64,000 nucleotides of DNA from Rapana venosa. Lineage: Eukaryota > Mollusca > Gastropoda > Neogastropoda > Muricidae. Positions 10,195 to 19,956 of this stretch are shown piece by piece. Positions within the stretch are counted from its first letter, which is position 1. The number at the start of each line of letters is the position of its first letter. The stretch is taken from assembly GCA_028751875.1 (NCBI GenBank), contig CM054157.1, forward strand, positions 53,733,350 to 53,797,349, written 5' to 3'. Below the pieces are notes generated by a model that saw only the letters and a list, made by a program, of their open reading frames with translations, had not been told where the DNA came from and searched no databases. The translations under genes were made by a program, and so were the position numbers.

Positions 10195-10285
10195 GTATGA
10201 AACGCCATCAGGACTAATTCACATCCTTTTTCACAAAGGACAGGACCGTAAAGAGGTCTACCGGGCTCTGTGGGCGAGTCTCATG
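10195..10285 (+). CDS. Unknown gene, second coding exon
   Basis: Acceptor ggtcag at 10189-10194 and donor atg|gtacgc at 10286. Spliced after the 9466 exon it reads [20 protein letters not shown] then [11 protein letters not shown] in frame, ending in phase 0. Two differences from the duplicate at 8023 change Thr to Met and Ile to Val. Helical, mixed-charge sequence without a known motif. Downstream DNA returns to Mutator-like fragments, so the rest of the gene is missing or lies beyond recognition. Confidence 0.55.
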
Positions 10286-10389
10286 GTACGCACACAGTCA
10301 TTCTCTCTCTCTCTTTCATATACGCATGCCTAAAAGCACACACATGGACACAAGCGCACACTTGCAGCAGTAAAACAGAATTACACAAT

Positions 10390-10548
10390 TAACAAGGTGT
10401 AGGCTGTGTAGTAGATCTTCTGACAGGAACGTGCCTGGATGCCCACGTGATGTGCACATACTGCCAAGTGTGCCAGTCAACTGGCCAGAAACTTTGCTCA
10501 GAAGCCACTGGAGTATGCAGCTTGCTGTAATCAAGCATCTCTCAAAAT
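10390..10548 (+). pseudogene. Mutator-like transposase fragment (middle part), copy B
   Basis: Same content as 8220-8385 (CVVDLLTGTCLDAHVMC). One extra base near 10493 changes the frame after the CQSTG phrase. Again lies upstream of the N-terminal fragment. Confidence 0.75.
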
Positions 10549-10682
10549 GAAACAAGAATTTTAGTGGTAGGCCACACATAACGTCTTGTGAAACTTTGTT
10601 TTTGCTTTGTAGAAGCTTGTATAATTGTTACATTTCTATGTCACTAGGCCTACAGATACAATTTGTTTTCCAACTTTATCAG

Positions 10683-10930
10683 TGTAGGTGTGTCACTCTT
10701 TTCCAGCAGAAAAAGACGCCCTCAAGATTCTGTTTTAGGCAATAAAACTCGTTCACAGTTCAAACACGAGTCGTACGAGGTTGTCAGATCACAAACAAGA
10801 GTGACACTGCCAGTACTTCAACATCAAGCGATACACAGAGAGGGATAGTGGACTTCAGTTGCCTCGACAAGGTGGTGAAAGATCTGTGTTGTCCTCAGTG
10901 CAAAAACACCAAACAACTGTATTTCTGTCA
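10683..10930 (+). pseudogene. Mutator-like transposase fragment (N-terminal part), copy B
   Basis: Encodes GNKTRSQFKHESYEVVRSQ, then in another frame IVDFSCLDKVVKDLCCPQCK. It keeps the gatacacagagagg segment that copy A has lost, so it is closer to the full copy at 15227. Ends at the same point as copy A. Confidence 0.75.
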
Positions 10931-11062
10931 TAATGCCTTTTACATCATCTCTTTAGATAGACTCATCATATCTGAAGTTATGTACATATATTGTTAAAAG
11001 CAAAATTTGCCTATCATTGACAAAAAAGAAACACCCACATCATTGTATATTGCAATACTGTA

Positions 11063-11953
11063 AGTTAAAAAATGAAGAAAAAACCCCACAGCCACACAAT
11101 TCTATGATGCAATACTATCAATGGGAAAAAGTACCAAATGATTTAACACAAAGCCCCAAAGAATATTTCCATACACATTTCATGATCACAATCCTCTCAT
11201 CCATGTCTTACATGGCTGTCTGATCATGTCATCAATGATCTGTTTCAGGGTTACCATGTCACAATGGAGGACCTGGCCAAGGCCAAATGGAGGGCTGCAC
11301 CAGCAGCTTGCAAGAAATGCCAGTGATGCATGAAAAATTAGGAACATTTCAATAAAGACTTAGAAAACAATTGAGTCTTATTGCAGTATGAACAGATCTA
11401 CCCTTTGTTTGGCACTTTTCTCTATGTGTGTTATTTTCATTTTAGCTTACCCTAGCCCTATCCTTCCTTATTTGATCTGTCTGTCTTGTAATATCTTCTC
11501 CTCCTTGAGGTTTGCACAAATGGTAAGGAGGAAGGTGGCAGGGTGGATAAGACGTTCACCTGCCAATTTCAAAAACCCGTGTGGTTGTGGGATCGATTCC
11601 GGCCCAGACCTCACCCTTTCTCCCCAGTTTGACAGGAACATCGAACTGAACCTCTAGTCATTCGGATGGCGACGAAAAAACAGTCTGACCCGTGTGCTTC
11701 CTGGCCTACCACAGAGGCCACATTATCCATCCACCAAAACAGTTCAAACGGTTAAAGAGTCCTCTTCCCATCAACAAGCAAATTATGTTTTACAAAACGT
11801 TACACGTGCAGTGTAAATTAAATAATCAACCAGCCTTCATGAGTATACTGCAACGATTTTGCAAATCCCAATAAACCCATTTCTTTTTTCGCATATCTCT
11901 CCAACAATCCCCGCCACCCTACCCAGTGACGAACTGTATAAAACTAAAATACA
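11063..11953. other. 890-bp segment specific to duplication copy B
   Basis: Lies between aagttaaa and gtgaattgtgg, which are adjacent in copy A. AT-rich, with a SINE in its centre. No coding region recognised and no clear target duplication at its ends, so insertion in B and deletion in A cannot be told apart. Confidence 0.6.
11532..11720 (+). mobile_element. tRNA-derived SINE
   Basis: Shows an A-box-like start (ggtggcagggtggataagac) and a B-box-like gggatcgattcc about 45 bases on, followed by a SINE body (cattcggatggcgacgaaaa, cccgtgtgcttcctgg). Typical of tRNA-head SINEs transcribed by RNA polymerase III. Too diverged and too long for a functional tRNA. Confidence 0.65.
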
Positions 11954-12254
11954 GGTGAATTGTGGAGACAAGAAACTGATCACCATCACCACCTTTTACA
12001 CAACAGGAACTGTACTTGTGCAAGGCAACCTGCGCAGAAGATGGCTCAGAAAAGAATTCCGGACTCTGATTTAAGTGATTCGAGCAGTCTTCTGTCTGAC
12101 AAGGGAATGATACCAATCAAACCACATTCTTAGCCAAAGTTCATCACTGCTAATCTTCAAAATGCCAAGACTCCAGGGAAGAAGTGTAGGACTGTCAATT
12201 CCTTCAGTAAAAAGAAGAGAAGGGAAAATAGAAGGAGCGGCGCCTGCTGAATGG

Positions 12255-12412
12255 TGATCCAATCCAATCCAATCCTGTTATTTATAGACCCGCTAACTCC
12301 AATCCTGTTCTTTATAGACCCGCCAACTCCAATCCTGTTGTTCCAATCCAATCCTATTATTTATAGCCCCGCCGACAACAAAGGCCATATCAGGGCTGTC
12401 GCCTCGTCAACT
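12255..12412 (-). repeat. CCAAT-rich dispersed repeat, copy B
   Basis: Near-identical to 9178-9331, forming the end of duplication copy B. Confidence 0.65.
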
Positions 12413-12506
12413 TTTAAACCTCAGTGGTGATCAACTTTGCCGTGCCATCTACATCCACTGGCAATGTCACCACCAGCCCCTCCATTCTTTCTTTGAAGAC
12501 AAAAAA

Positions 12507-12917
12507 ATGGAAGTTTTCTCACACACACATCCAATCCAATCCAATCCTATCGATAGCCCCTCTCCAAAACACACGCTGACGGCAACACTAGTTGTGATGA
12601 ACAACCTCTGCGCAAAAAAACTAAACCGATGCGTCGGCCACAAGTTTCCAGACAAGACACTGAACATCGTCATTGATGTGTCAACCTTAGAAAGTTTGAT
12701 GACCACATCACAGTGCAAAGACTGCAAGTCGGAAGGGAAACAGAACATCGTCACTGATGTGTCAACCTTAGAAAGTTTGATGAGCATTTGCAGGGAAAAC
12801 GGACATTGCAGGGAGCAATGCATAGCTGTGTGCAGAGAATGCAGACATTCTCAGAGCGAAACCAGCCACCAGAACGTCATCTAATAGGGCCAAGGAGAAA
12901 AGAAAAATAATAGAGGC
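12507..12917 (+). pseudogene. Low-confidence ORF ending in a Mutator-like tail fragment
   Basis: A 125-residue frame contains an internal 81-bp duplication (acatcgtcattgatgtgtca at about 12664 and its variant at about 12745) that repeats VSTLESLM. The last 60 bases (gcgaaaccagccaccagaac through agggccaagg) match the C-terminal coding end of the Mutator-like gene near 48315-48380. The start is embedded in CCAAT-rich repeat, so the whole is probably a chimera of repeat debris, not a gene. Confidence 0.35.
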
Positions 12918-13259
12918 TGTAACCCACCCAAAAATTGGTCCAGGAAAAGGGGGAAAATTTTAGGGGGTAACCAAACAAAAAAGGGACACCTGAGACCAAA
13001 GCACACACTCCATGAAGTGTGAGCTGAAAGAAAATAGTACTCATTTTTTTGTAATCTGAACACATTGCACAGAGAAGGCTACTTCAGGAGCAGAATTTCC
13101 AACGCAAGGAACAACAAAAGGGAGCTCTTCAGCAGAAGAAAGGAGGAAGAGTTATTACAGCAATCCATGCACAACATGAGGGCCTCGTCATACTCCTGAA
13201 CATGTTGATCCAATCCAATCCTGTTCATAGCCCCGCTGACCACAGCTATGAACTTTCAA

Positions 13260-14090
13260 AGTTTGACAAAAATGAGCGAGGCGAAAATGATTTCTACCAC
13301 CGAATTGGTGCGAATGTTGTACGAGGACACGACAGTGAGGACGAGTTTGCCGGCTTTAGAGCAGAAGATTTAGTAAAAGTGGATGCAGGGGAGGTGGAGA
13401 GTGACCTAGACATCGACTTGGAGGCTGTGGCTGCGGACTTGGTGACAGTGACAGCGAGTCTGAAGGCGAGTCGAGCGTTGTTCGCTTGCTGAATCTTCCA
13501 ACATTGGACTGGACTGAAGTTCTTGGGGACGATTCTGTCGAGGAATTCAACGAATTTGTTGGGGTTTTGCACCATCTGCTGTTGGTGGGGACCCCGTTGA
13601 CTATTTTCGTTGTTTTTCATGGCGGAAATGTACCAGGACTTCGCTGACCAGACTAACTTGTACGGCGACGCAAATCCAACACGACAAAAACAAGACGGAC
13701 CCAAGATGGCAGCCGGTCACATCTGACATCAGGCTTTACCTGGCGATCAATATCATGTTGGGTATTCGTATTTTACCCAGATTGGATAACTATTGGTCTA
13801 CGGATGATAAAATGATTATTCTTTGCATTTCAAAGTTGATGTCCAGAACTAGGTTCAAGAAAATTGGACACTATTTTCACCTGAATGACCGGACTAAATG
13901 TCAGCCTAGAGGTCATGCAGACTATGATCCACTTTTCAAAGTAGTGGCTATTTTCAAACAGAAATGTGGGGAGCATTATCAGCCTGGACATGCCATTAGC
14001 ACTGATGAAGCCAAGGTGAAGTTCAGGGGCCCAGATAGAAAAACAACAATGGCAGATGACCTCAAGAAGCGATGTCGACCGAGTCAAATA
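13260..14090 (+). pseudogene. piggyBac transposase relic, 5' half
   Basis: An acidic start (HDSEDEFAGFRAEDLVKVD, then EVESDLDIDLE) is followed after frame changes by AEMYQDFADQTNLYGDAN, TSDIRLYLAINIMLGIR, LPRLDNYWSTDDKMI, SRTRFKKIGHYFHLND and RGHADYDPLFKVVAIFK, the usual piggyBac N-terminal and early catalytic segments. The first catalytic motif is present as STDEAKVKFRGPDR. It ends about 12 residues later in a short basic stretch. The second and third catalytic aspartates are absent, so the copy is truncated. The frame changes near 13490, 13620 and 13720. The 13202 region upstream is CCAAT-rich repeat. Confidence 0.85.
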
Positions 14091-14099
14091 CGTTAAACA

Positions 14100-14700
14100 T
14101 CATGGAACAACTTGGCAAGTTAAGCCACATAAGGCCGCTGATTGGACAGACTACTACACACAGCGATTGTCAACCATGGTCTGAGCCGTGCTGAAACCCA
14201 TGCTGTGAATTTAATGAAGCTTAGGTCAGTACCCGACAAGTTATCCATTACAGACTTCAACAATCGATCACCGAGTCATTTCTACATTGTATCCAATTAG
14301 TTTGATGCTAGTTTTAGGATGGGTTTATTTTTTTGGTACGGACAGATTCTGAAATATGCTGGATGTGCAAGGGGCCACATAACAGCAAAAGACATCATCC
14401 CAAAATAAAATGCTCCTTAGCTGGGCCAAACAGAGTGCACTGAAGAAGCCTAGAGAGTGTGGAATAACATTTGAGAGTGAAGAAAAGGAAAAGGCGTTTC
14501 AAAAATCTTTGTTGTGAGGAACAGTCACAGTCCAATCAAACCCAATCTTGTTTAGAGCCCAGCCAACCACAAAGGCCATATCAGGGCTGTCACCTCATAA
14601 AACTTTATAAATTCAAGCTGTGGCAATTATATACAGGTTAAAACAGGGTATAAAATCAATGCTTGCTAGAGGGACCGCATGTAACATTCACTTATAGGAT
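14100..14700. other. Unassigned, with a CCAAT-family repeat
   Basis: No recognisable gene. Contains a copy of the CCAAT-family repeat at 14527-14605 (tagagcccagccaaccacaa). Confidence 0.4.
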
Positions 14701-14707
14701 TCACACC

Positions 14708-15066
14708 TGTCAGCGAGGAGGTTCCGCCAAACCAGACAGGGGAAAGTTCCACGAAGAATTCCAGAACTGACCACGAAAGTTCAGATTCCGATTCAGAGGA
14801 GGAAAATATTATTCAAGACCTCACAGCACCCTTGCTCCATGTTGACTGACTATCTGACTCTGGTCAACCTGGAAACTGACAACCAGTACGAGAAAGTTCA
14901 GTCGTTTTATATCTCCAGTGTAAAGTCCATGGCCAGGCTGAAAAAGTCAGGAAAACTGATACTGAGGCAGGAACTTCAGCTGTCCCCTTCAAAACCTGGC
15001 TGCATTTCAGTTTTCTACTGATGAACTACTGGAAAAGCCAGTGAATATGGCAGAATTCAATGAAGG
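14708..15066 (+). pseudogene. DUF7869-like gene, first-exon fragment
   Basis: Matches 22857-23194 closely: serine/acidic stretch (SSDSDSEEENIIQDLTAP), then VNLETDNQYEKVQSF, then in other frames GTSAVPFKTWLHF and DELLEKPVNMAEFNE, ending at the same donor (gaattcaatgaag|gtaaga). Several small indels break the frame, and the 5' end including the start codon is missing. No following exon of this gene is found; a Mutator-like gene begins 160 bases downstream. Confidence 0.75.
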
Positions 15067-15226
15067 TAAGAATCAATGAATGTGTGTGCCCGTGTGTGTG
15101 TTTGAAATGACACGAGTGAGTGAGTGTGGGTGAATGTGAATGAGAGAGCGAGTGCGAGTTCTCAAGTTGTGCAATTTTTTATATAATTTTTTTTTGGGGG
15201 GGTAATGTATTTTCGGCCATCTCTTT

Positions 15227-15970
15227 TCCAGCAGAAAAAGACGCCCTCAAAATTCTGTTTTAGGCAATAAAACTCGTTCACAGTTCAAACATGAGTCGTA
15301 CGAGGTTGTCAGATCACAAACAGAGTGACACTGCCAGTACTTCAACATCAAGCGATACACAGAGAGGGATAGTGGACTTCAGTTGCCTCGACAAGGTGGT
15401 GAAAGATCTGTGTTGTCCTCAGTGTAAAAACACCAAAACAGACAAAAAGCCGCCATGTGGTTTAGCCATCCATGGGCATGTATTTTGTTCAGTTTTGGAT
15501 GAAGTTGTGGAGGTGACAGAGGGATTTTTGGCTGAGACTGCCACATCAATAGACAGGCTGTCTTTTCAGCACTGGTATGTGGCCTTGGGGCAACCTCTTT
15601 CAATAATTTCAATGAGATGACGACTCTGCCAGGATTACACCATAAGACTTTCCACAAGAAAGCTGATAAACTATACTCAAAGCTCAGAGAGTTTGAAGAC
15701 CAGCTGTTTGCACACACAGCTGAGTATGTAAGGCAGGTGCATGCGTGTCATGCTGGCATCACCTTGAGCAGTGATGATGTGCTTACCATCAGTGTCAGTT
15801 TTGATGGCACATGGCTGACCAGGGGACACGCGGCACACATAGGTGTAGGCTGTGTAGTAGATCTTCTGACAGGAACGTGCCTGGATGCCCACGTGATGTG
15901 CACATACTGCCAAGTGTGCCAGTCAACTGGCAATGGGAGTTTGTATTCGTTTGTTCAGAAACAAGCGTAA
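15227..15970 (+). pseudogene. Mutator-like transposase, N-terminal half
   Basis: Similar to the metazoan Mutator-like transposase domain. It begins after tcttttccag and reads GNKTRSQFKHESYEVVRSQ, IVDFSCLDKVVKDLCCPQCK, KPPCGLAIHGHVFCS, FNEMTTLPGLHHKTFHKKAD, EYVRQVHACHAG, then the first catalytic motif ISVSFDGTWLTRGHAAHIG, then CVVDLLTGTCLDAHVMC and YCQVCQSTG. A frame change occurs near 15600. The sequence leaves homology after the CxxC pair, so the second catalytic Asp and the Glu are missing. The paired cysteines suggest zinc binding within the catalytic core. Confidence 0.82.
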
Positions 15971-16171
15971 AAATGCCGACTTTTAGACCCTAGCAACAGG
16001 CACTTCTGCTACACGATGTCCGACATACCGCACATCAATAGAAAGAGCAGGATGTCCGCTAAACCAATCAGAGGAGTCCTTTCCATAGTATTCACAGAGA
16101 CACTCAATTTAACATTAGCATATTCCATATATGGAGAGCAAATCAAAACTTGGCCCCACCACTAACCGACA

Positions 16172-16187
16172 CAGGTCACGTGACCTG
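16172..16187. promoter_or_regulatory. Perfect 16-bp palindrome with CACGTG E-box
   Basis: caggtcacgtgacctg, 59 bases upstream of the ATG of the next Mutator-like gene, in a region with an inverted CCAAT box (aaccaatcag near 16065). It looks like a bHLH/USF-type site. A promoter role is inference. Confidence 0.5.
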
Positions 16188-16245
16188 CCTTTGCTGTAAT
16201 GGCGGATTGTTTACAACTTTCTGGTTGATGATCGCTCACTGAAAA

Positions 16246-17290
16246 ATGCCTCCTACAAAGAAATCTACACTAAAAACGTCTTCTACAGGCAAGTTGAAGC
16301 GAAGAAAACAGCTTGCCTATGCAAGGCAGGGCAGAGCAACTACTTCAAGTGGCGAATTGTCAAGAAACGATCCCAAATCTGACACTGTCAGTGGCGTCAA
16401 CTTCTGTTTCAGCTAGTTTGATTTCACCAGCTCCCACACCATCAACTTCGAGTACTAGTCTTGATATTTTAGGGAACAGAACTCATACTCAGTTCAAACG
16501 AGACTCCTATGAAGTAGTGAAAGCGCCAACTCCAGCGTGAAAGTGCCAGTGCTGAGGACAGTTCACCAAACAACACACACGAAGGGAGGAATAGTAGACT
16601 TCAGCTGTGTAGACCAGTTTGTGAAGAAGCTGCGTTGCCCTCAGCGTCAGCAGAACACACTGTGCTTCAGCACTGATAAAAGAAAACCATGTGGGTTGAC
16701 AGTGCATGGATATGTGTACTGTTCTACCTGGGAACAACTTGTAGAGGGGACAGAAGGGGTTTTAACAGAGAGGGGACAGGGGGGGGGGGGGGGGTTGACA
16801 GACTACATCAACAGACAGGTAGTATTTTCAGCACTAGTGTGTGGTTTAGGGGCCAACAGCTTTCAACAATTTTTGTGAGAACATGGATCTTCAGGGCATG
16901 CACGACAAAACATGTCACAAAAAAGCAGATAAATTATATGAGAAGCTAGGGGACTATGAGACCCATTTATTTTCAACAACAGTTGAATATGTGAGGCAGG
17001 TGCATGCGCTGCGCCACTCCGGCATAATACTTGGCTCTGATGATGTCCTGGACATTAGTGTCAGCTTTGATGGCACCTGGCGGACTAGGGGACACTCCTC
17101 TCATATTGGTGTGGGATGTGTGGTAGATTTGCTGACAGGACTGTGCCTAGATGCACATGTTATGTGCACACACTGTCAGAGCTGCGAGAGTTCAGCTGGC
17201 AGGCAAGCAGCTCTACCTACCGTGACGACCCAATGCAGTATGCTGCCTGGGTGGCTCAGCATCTTCCCAACTGTGAGCAGAATTATACTG
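16246..17290 (+). pseudogene. Mutator-like transposase, 5' exon with intron donor
   Basis: ATG at 16246 opens MPPTKKSTLKTSSTGKLKRR, a basic start, followed by a Ser/Thr linker and, after a frame change near 16390, GNRTHTQFKRDSYEVVK. Then IVDFSCVDQFVKKLRCPQ, KPCGLTVHGYVYCS, an indel at a G13 run (16780-16793), FNNF-type and HKKADKLYEKL segments, EYVRQVHALRHSGI, the catalytic motif ISVSFDGTWRTRGHSSHIG, and CVVDLLTGLCLDAHVMC. In a third frame it ends MQYAAWVAQHLPNCEQNYT at a donor (actg|gtgagt) in phase 1. This matches the exon end at 40393, whose following exon carries the rest of the catalytic domain. No such second exon is found nearby. Confidence 0.82.
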
Positions 17291-17850
17291 GTGAGTATTT
17301 ATTATCAGAATTATGTGCGTGTTGTTTCCTGTTTACTTTTCCCTTCTCTGTACATTCATTTTTTTCCTAACTTTACGAGAAAAGGGGTACTTCTGAAATA
17401 TCAGTCCCACACTGGACATAATTATATGCACAGGCAAACATTGAAATTCATTCATAGGCGAGCAAAACATTTTCTGTGTGAAAAAGAGAAAATACCAGTA
17501 AAGACTGAAGTCGGTTGTGTGTTTTTATGATTCGGTCAGATATGTTATCGTCTTCTTTATTTCGCTATAGATTTTAGTTTTTCTACAATTTTATATTTAA
17601 ACTTGAATTTCAATTTGAAAATTTTTCAGTCATGGTACTGGAAGGTAAAAGGTGTTCAACATTACTACGGCACAATTTATAAAGTCTGCCATTTTGTTTA
17701 TAATATATAAAAAAAAATTTGTAACCCGTCTTGTAATCCTTTGGCAGAATTTAAAAGCAGAACGCCAGCCAATCCAATCCAATCCAATATATATTTCTTT
17801 CCTTTATTGTCGAGTATAATGGAATAAGCATCTTGTAGTTTACAGCTCCA
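17291..17850. other. Probable intron, no second exon seen
   Basis: AT-rich sequence after the donor at 17291. It contains a CCAAT-family start at 17768-17790 and no recognisable coding sequence. Confidence 0.4.
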
Positions 17851-17854
17851 CTGA

Positions 17855-19110
17855 CCATGCTGCAGCCTTGAGAAGACAGCTGGAAGAGAGAGACAGACGC
17901 ACACCAGACTTCCCGAGGAAACTGAAAACAAACAATGCGCTGAAGAAAAACTACAGCTTCACATTTTCAGGAATTGCAGAATATGACCAAAGACTTCAAC
18001 AACATAAAAGACTGTGAATGCCGCAAAAATAATGACCTTCTGAACCAAAACCTGAAGCAAGCTCAGCAGACAAAGAAATTCAGGGAAAAAAACCATTACA
18101 AGCGTCTCAAAAGGAAAGAAATTGCACTTGAGGCAAAGCAGCGAGTCAATGATTCTCATGAAAATGGAAAGTGTGCTGTCGGCCAACAAAGACAGAGGCG
18201 ACCGATCAAGCTAGAACCAACCAAGGTTTCCAATCTGAAAACACAAATATCCAGCCTCCCCACAAAGCTTGAGAGCAAAACCCGTGACTTTGGAGAAGCT
18301 GTGCAATATTTTACCTGCAATGAAAACGGGGTTCAAGTTCAAACACGCAAGGAAAATTCATCAGAATTCACAAATGAAGTAGAGCATTGCCCTCCTTACA
18401 GCACAGGTGTCTGCTGAACAGTGTCCACGCGTCATTCAAACTGTGGCAACCTATTTGTTTGGGGAGGACATTCCGTTAAGTGACCTGCCATCTGAAAGAA
18501 CTGTGTGCCGTTATGCTGACTAGGGACATGTCCTTGCCAAAGCGCAAGTGGCCGAAGCTGAAGGTGAACATACATTTGATTTGCAGGCTGATGGTACCAC
18601 CCGTGATGAAAAAAAAGATGTGGGCTATCAAGTCACCCCTTTAGGCATGTCATAAAAGGCGACTAAGGTGGACAAGGGAGCTGAAGTCAGAGGTGATGGG
18701 CCTAGCGGCGCTCCCGAGACAACCACATCACCATGCAACTATCGCCATAATGACACTTCGAGATCAGATTAACAGGAATGGTGCTCGCCCTGTGGGGATC
18801 CGCCAGGCAGGTGCAGTGCCGGGCTCCGCGCCTCAACGGAGTGCCGAACCCATTACCCCTAGAAGAAAAACTGTATGGGCCGGTGGATGCCCTACAGACG
18901 ACTGCTACATTCCTTAGGCGAACTGGTCTCTTGGTGTAAAACAATAAGGCATCGAAAAGAAGAAGAAGAAGTCACCCCTTCTGAAGGTTCCCCGAGCTGT
19001 GGAGTCACCTCTGTTGTTATGGAAAATGCACCCACTCTTGTGGAAACCACAATGCACCTGATTCAGGAACTGTCAGAGAAAAAAAAACGACTGCGTGTCG
19101 CGAAATTTCA
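17855..19110 (+). pseudogene. Coiled-coil protein relic interrupted by a retroposon
   Basis: Reading frames give DHAAALRRQLEERDRRTPDF and NALKKNYSFTFSG, then a long Lys/Gln/Glu-rich coiled coil (17974-18420: NDLLNQNLKQAQQTKKFREK), then in another frame QTVATYLFGEDIPLSDLPSE, HVLAKAQVAEAEGEHTFDLQ and ADGTTRDEKKDVGYQVT. After the inserted element it resumes EGSPSCGVTSVVMENAPTLV and TTMHLIQELSE. The pattern of an SDGTSRD-type motif after a coiled coil is familiar from uncharacterised multi-copy invertebrate proteins, probably mobile. I cannot name the family. A stop and a frameshift lie near 18415-18520. Confidence 0.6.
18642..18969 (+). mobile_element. Retroposon (SINE or LINE 3' end) with 11-bp target duplication
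   Basis: Flanked by agtcacccctt at 18631-18641 and 18970-18980. The 328-bp insert begins taggcatgtcataaaaggcg, has a CG-rich middle (gtgccgggctccgcgcctca) and ends in (GAA)n. The host reading frame continues directly across the duplicated site (VGYQVTP to PSEGSPS), so the insertion broke a coding region. A 3' microsatellite tail plus a target duplication is typical of RTE-group or SINE retrotransposition. Confidence 0.88.
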
Positions 19111-19956
19111 ACCTCCTTACACCGTTACGGAGACCGTGGCCTCGAATCGTTTTCGGTTCTACAAGTTACACAGGCCCCCATTCGTGCAAATTAGGGCAGT
19201 TGAAAGGTTTAAAGACTGTTCTTCATTGCCGTATAATTTTTTTTTAAATAAAAAATCACTTACTAGTGTTTTAATACCTCAAAAATAGGCAAATTTTGAG
19301 ATTTTAAATCTTTGGATCTCTTTCCCGCAGTAACGCGTTTCCATAGCTTTCTTTTTCTTTCTAAATTCAGTCGTGTACGAAACGTGTTTATACAAAATGT
19401 AGTAACTTTAAGCGCCTGTGGAAAGCACGACCATCACTGCACCCGACAGACACCGTACCACTATGGCCGCCAGCAGCGCGAGCTCCAAAAGTCATCTCGA
19501 AGTTGTGCCTCTTACCTCCATATTATAAAAAAACTTTTTAAGTACTAAACATTCCTTAGGAAATTAAATAAGGTTTTTGATTGGATCAGTATTTTTCAAT
19601 ATTTCTCCATATTTTATGACAGAATAAAGAAATGCGTGTGATCGGGCTCCAAGATTACAAGAGCAAAGCCTGTTGTCCAACATCAGGTTTTATCTCAAAG
19701 CAATGGCTTTTTTTAAACTCTTCTACTACTGTTAGCGGGTTGACCCGCCCACTTACTACTTGTTCCGCTAAGTCGCGGGCGGGTGTGCCCACGGATACCT
19801 GGGGAAACCAGTGTCCCTTTGCGCTATTTTTACACTATGATCTCACACCCTTTAACACTCGGAACATGCGCAGTGAGCTTAAGGAAAGCGTCCTCTTCCG
19901 CCATTTGTAATTTCTGCGTCAGTTGAGCGATTTTTCTGGATTTTAATTTTTCGACG
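19110..19956. other. Unassigned; probable 5' flank of the next piggyBac
   Basis: AT-rich, then a CpG-containing stretch with an imperfect palindrome (gcgggttgacccgc, 19735-19748) and gtcgcgggcggg, which may be part of the piggyBac terminal region. No TTAA-flanked end could be fixed. Confidence 0.35.

Larger units (their letters stand above)
9831..12415. repeat. Segmental duplication, copy B
   Basis: Counterpart of 7392-9331 with the same block order. It has a single copy of the 55-bp unit, and an additional 890 bp at 11063-11953 between two blocks that are adjacent in copy A. Divergence between copies is only a few percent by eye. Confidence 0.9.

Noticed and set aside
9737..10200. Similar frames around the second GT tract
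   Set aside because: Same artefact of the dinucleotide repeat.
13294..13704. Minus-strand 136-residue frame
   Set aside because: Shadow of the piggyBac relic on the plus strand, with no motif of its own.
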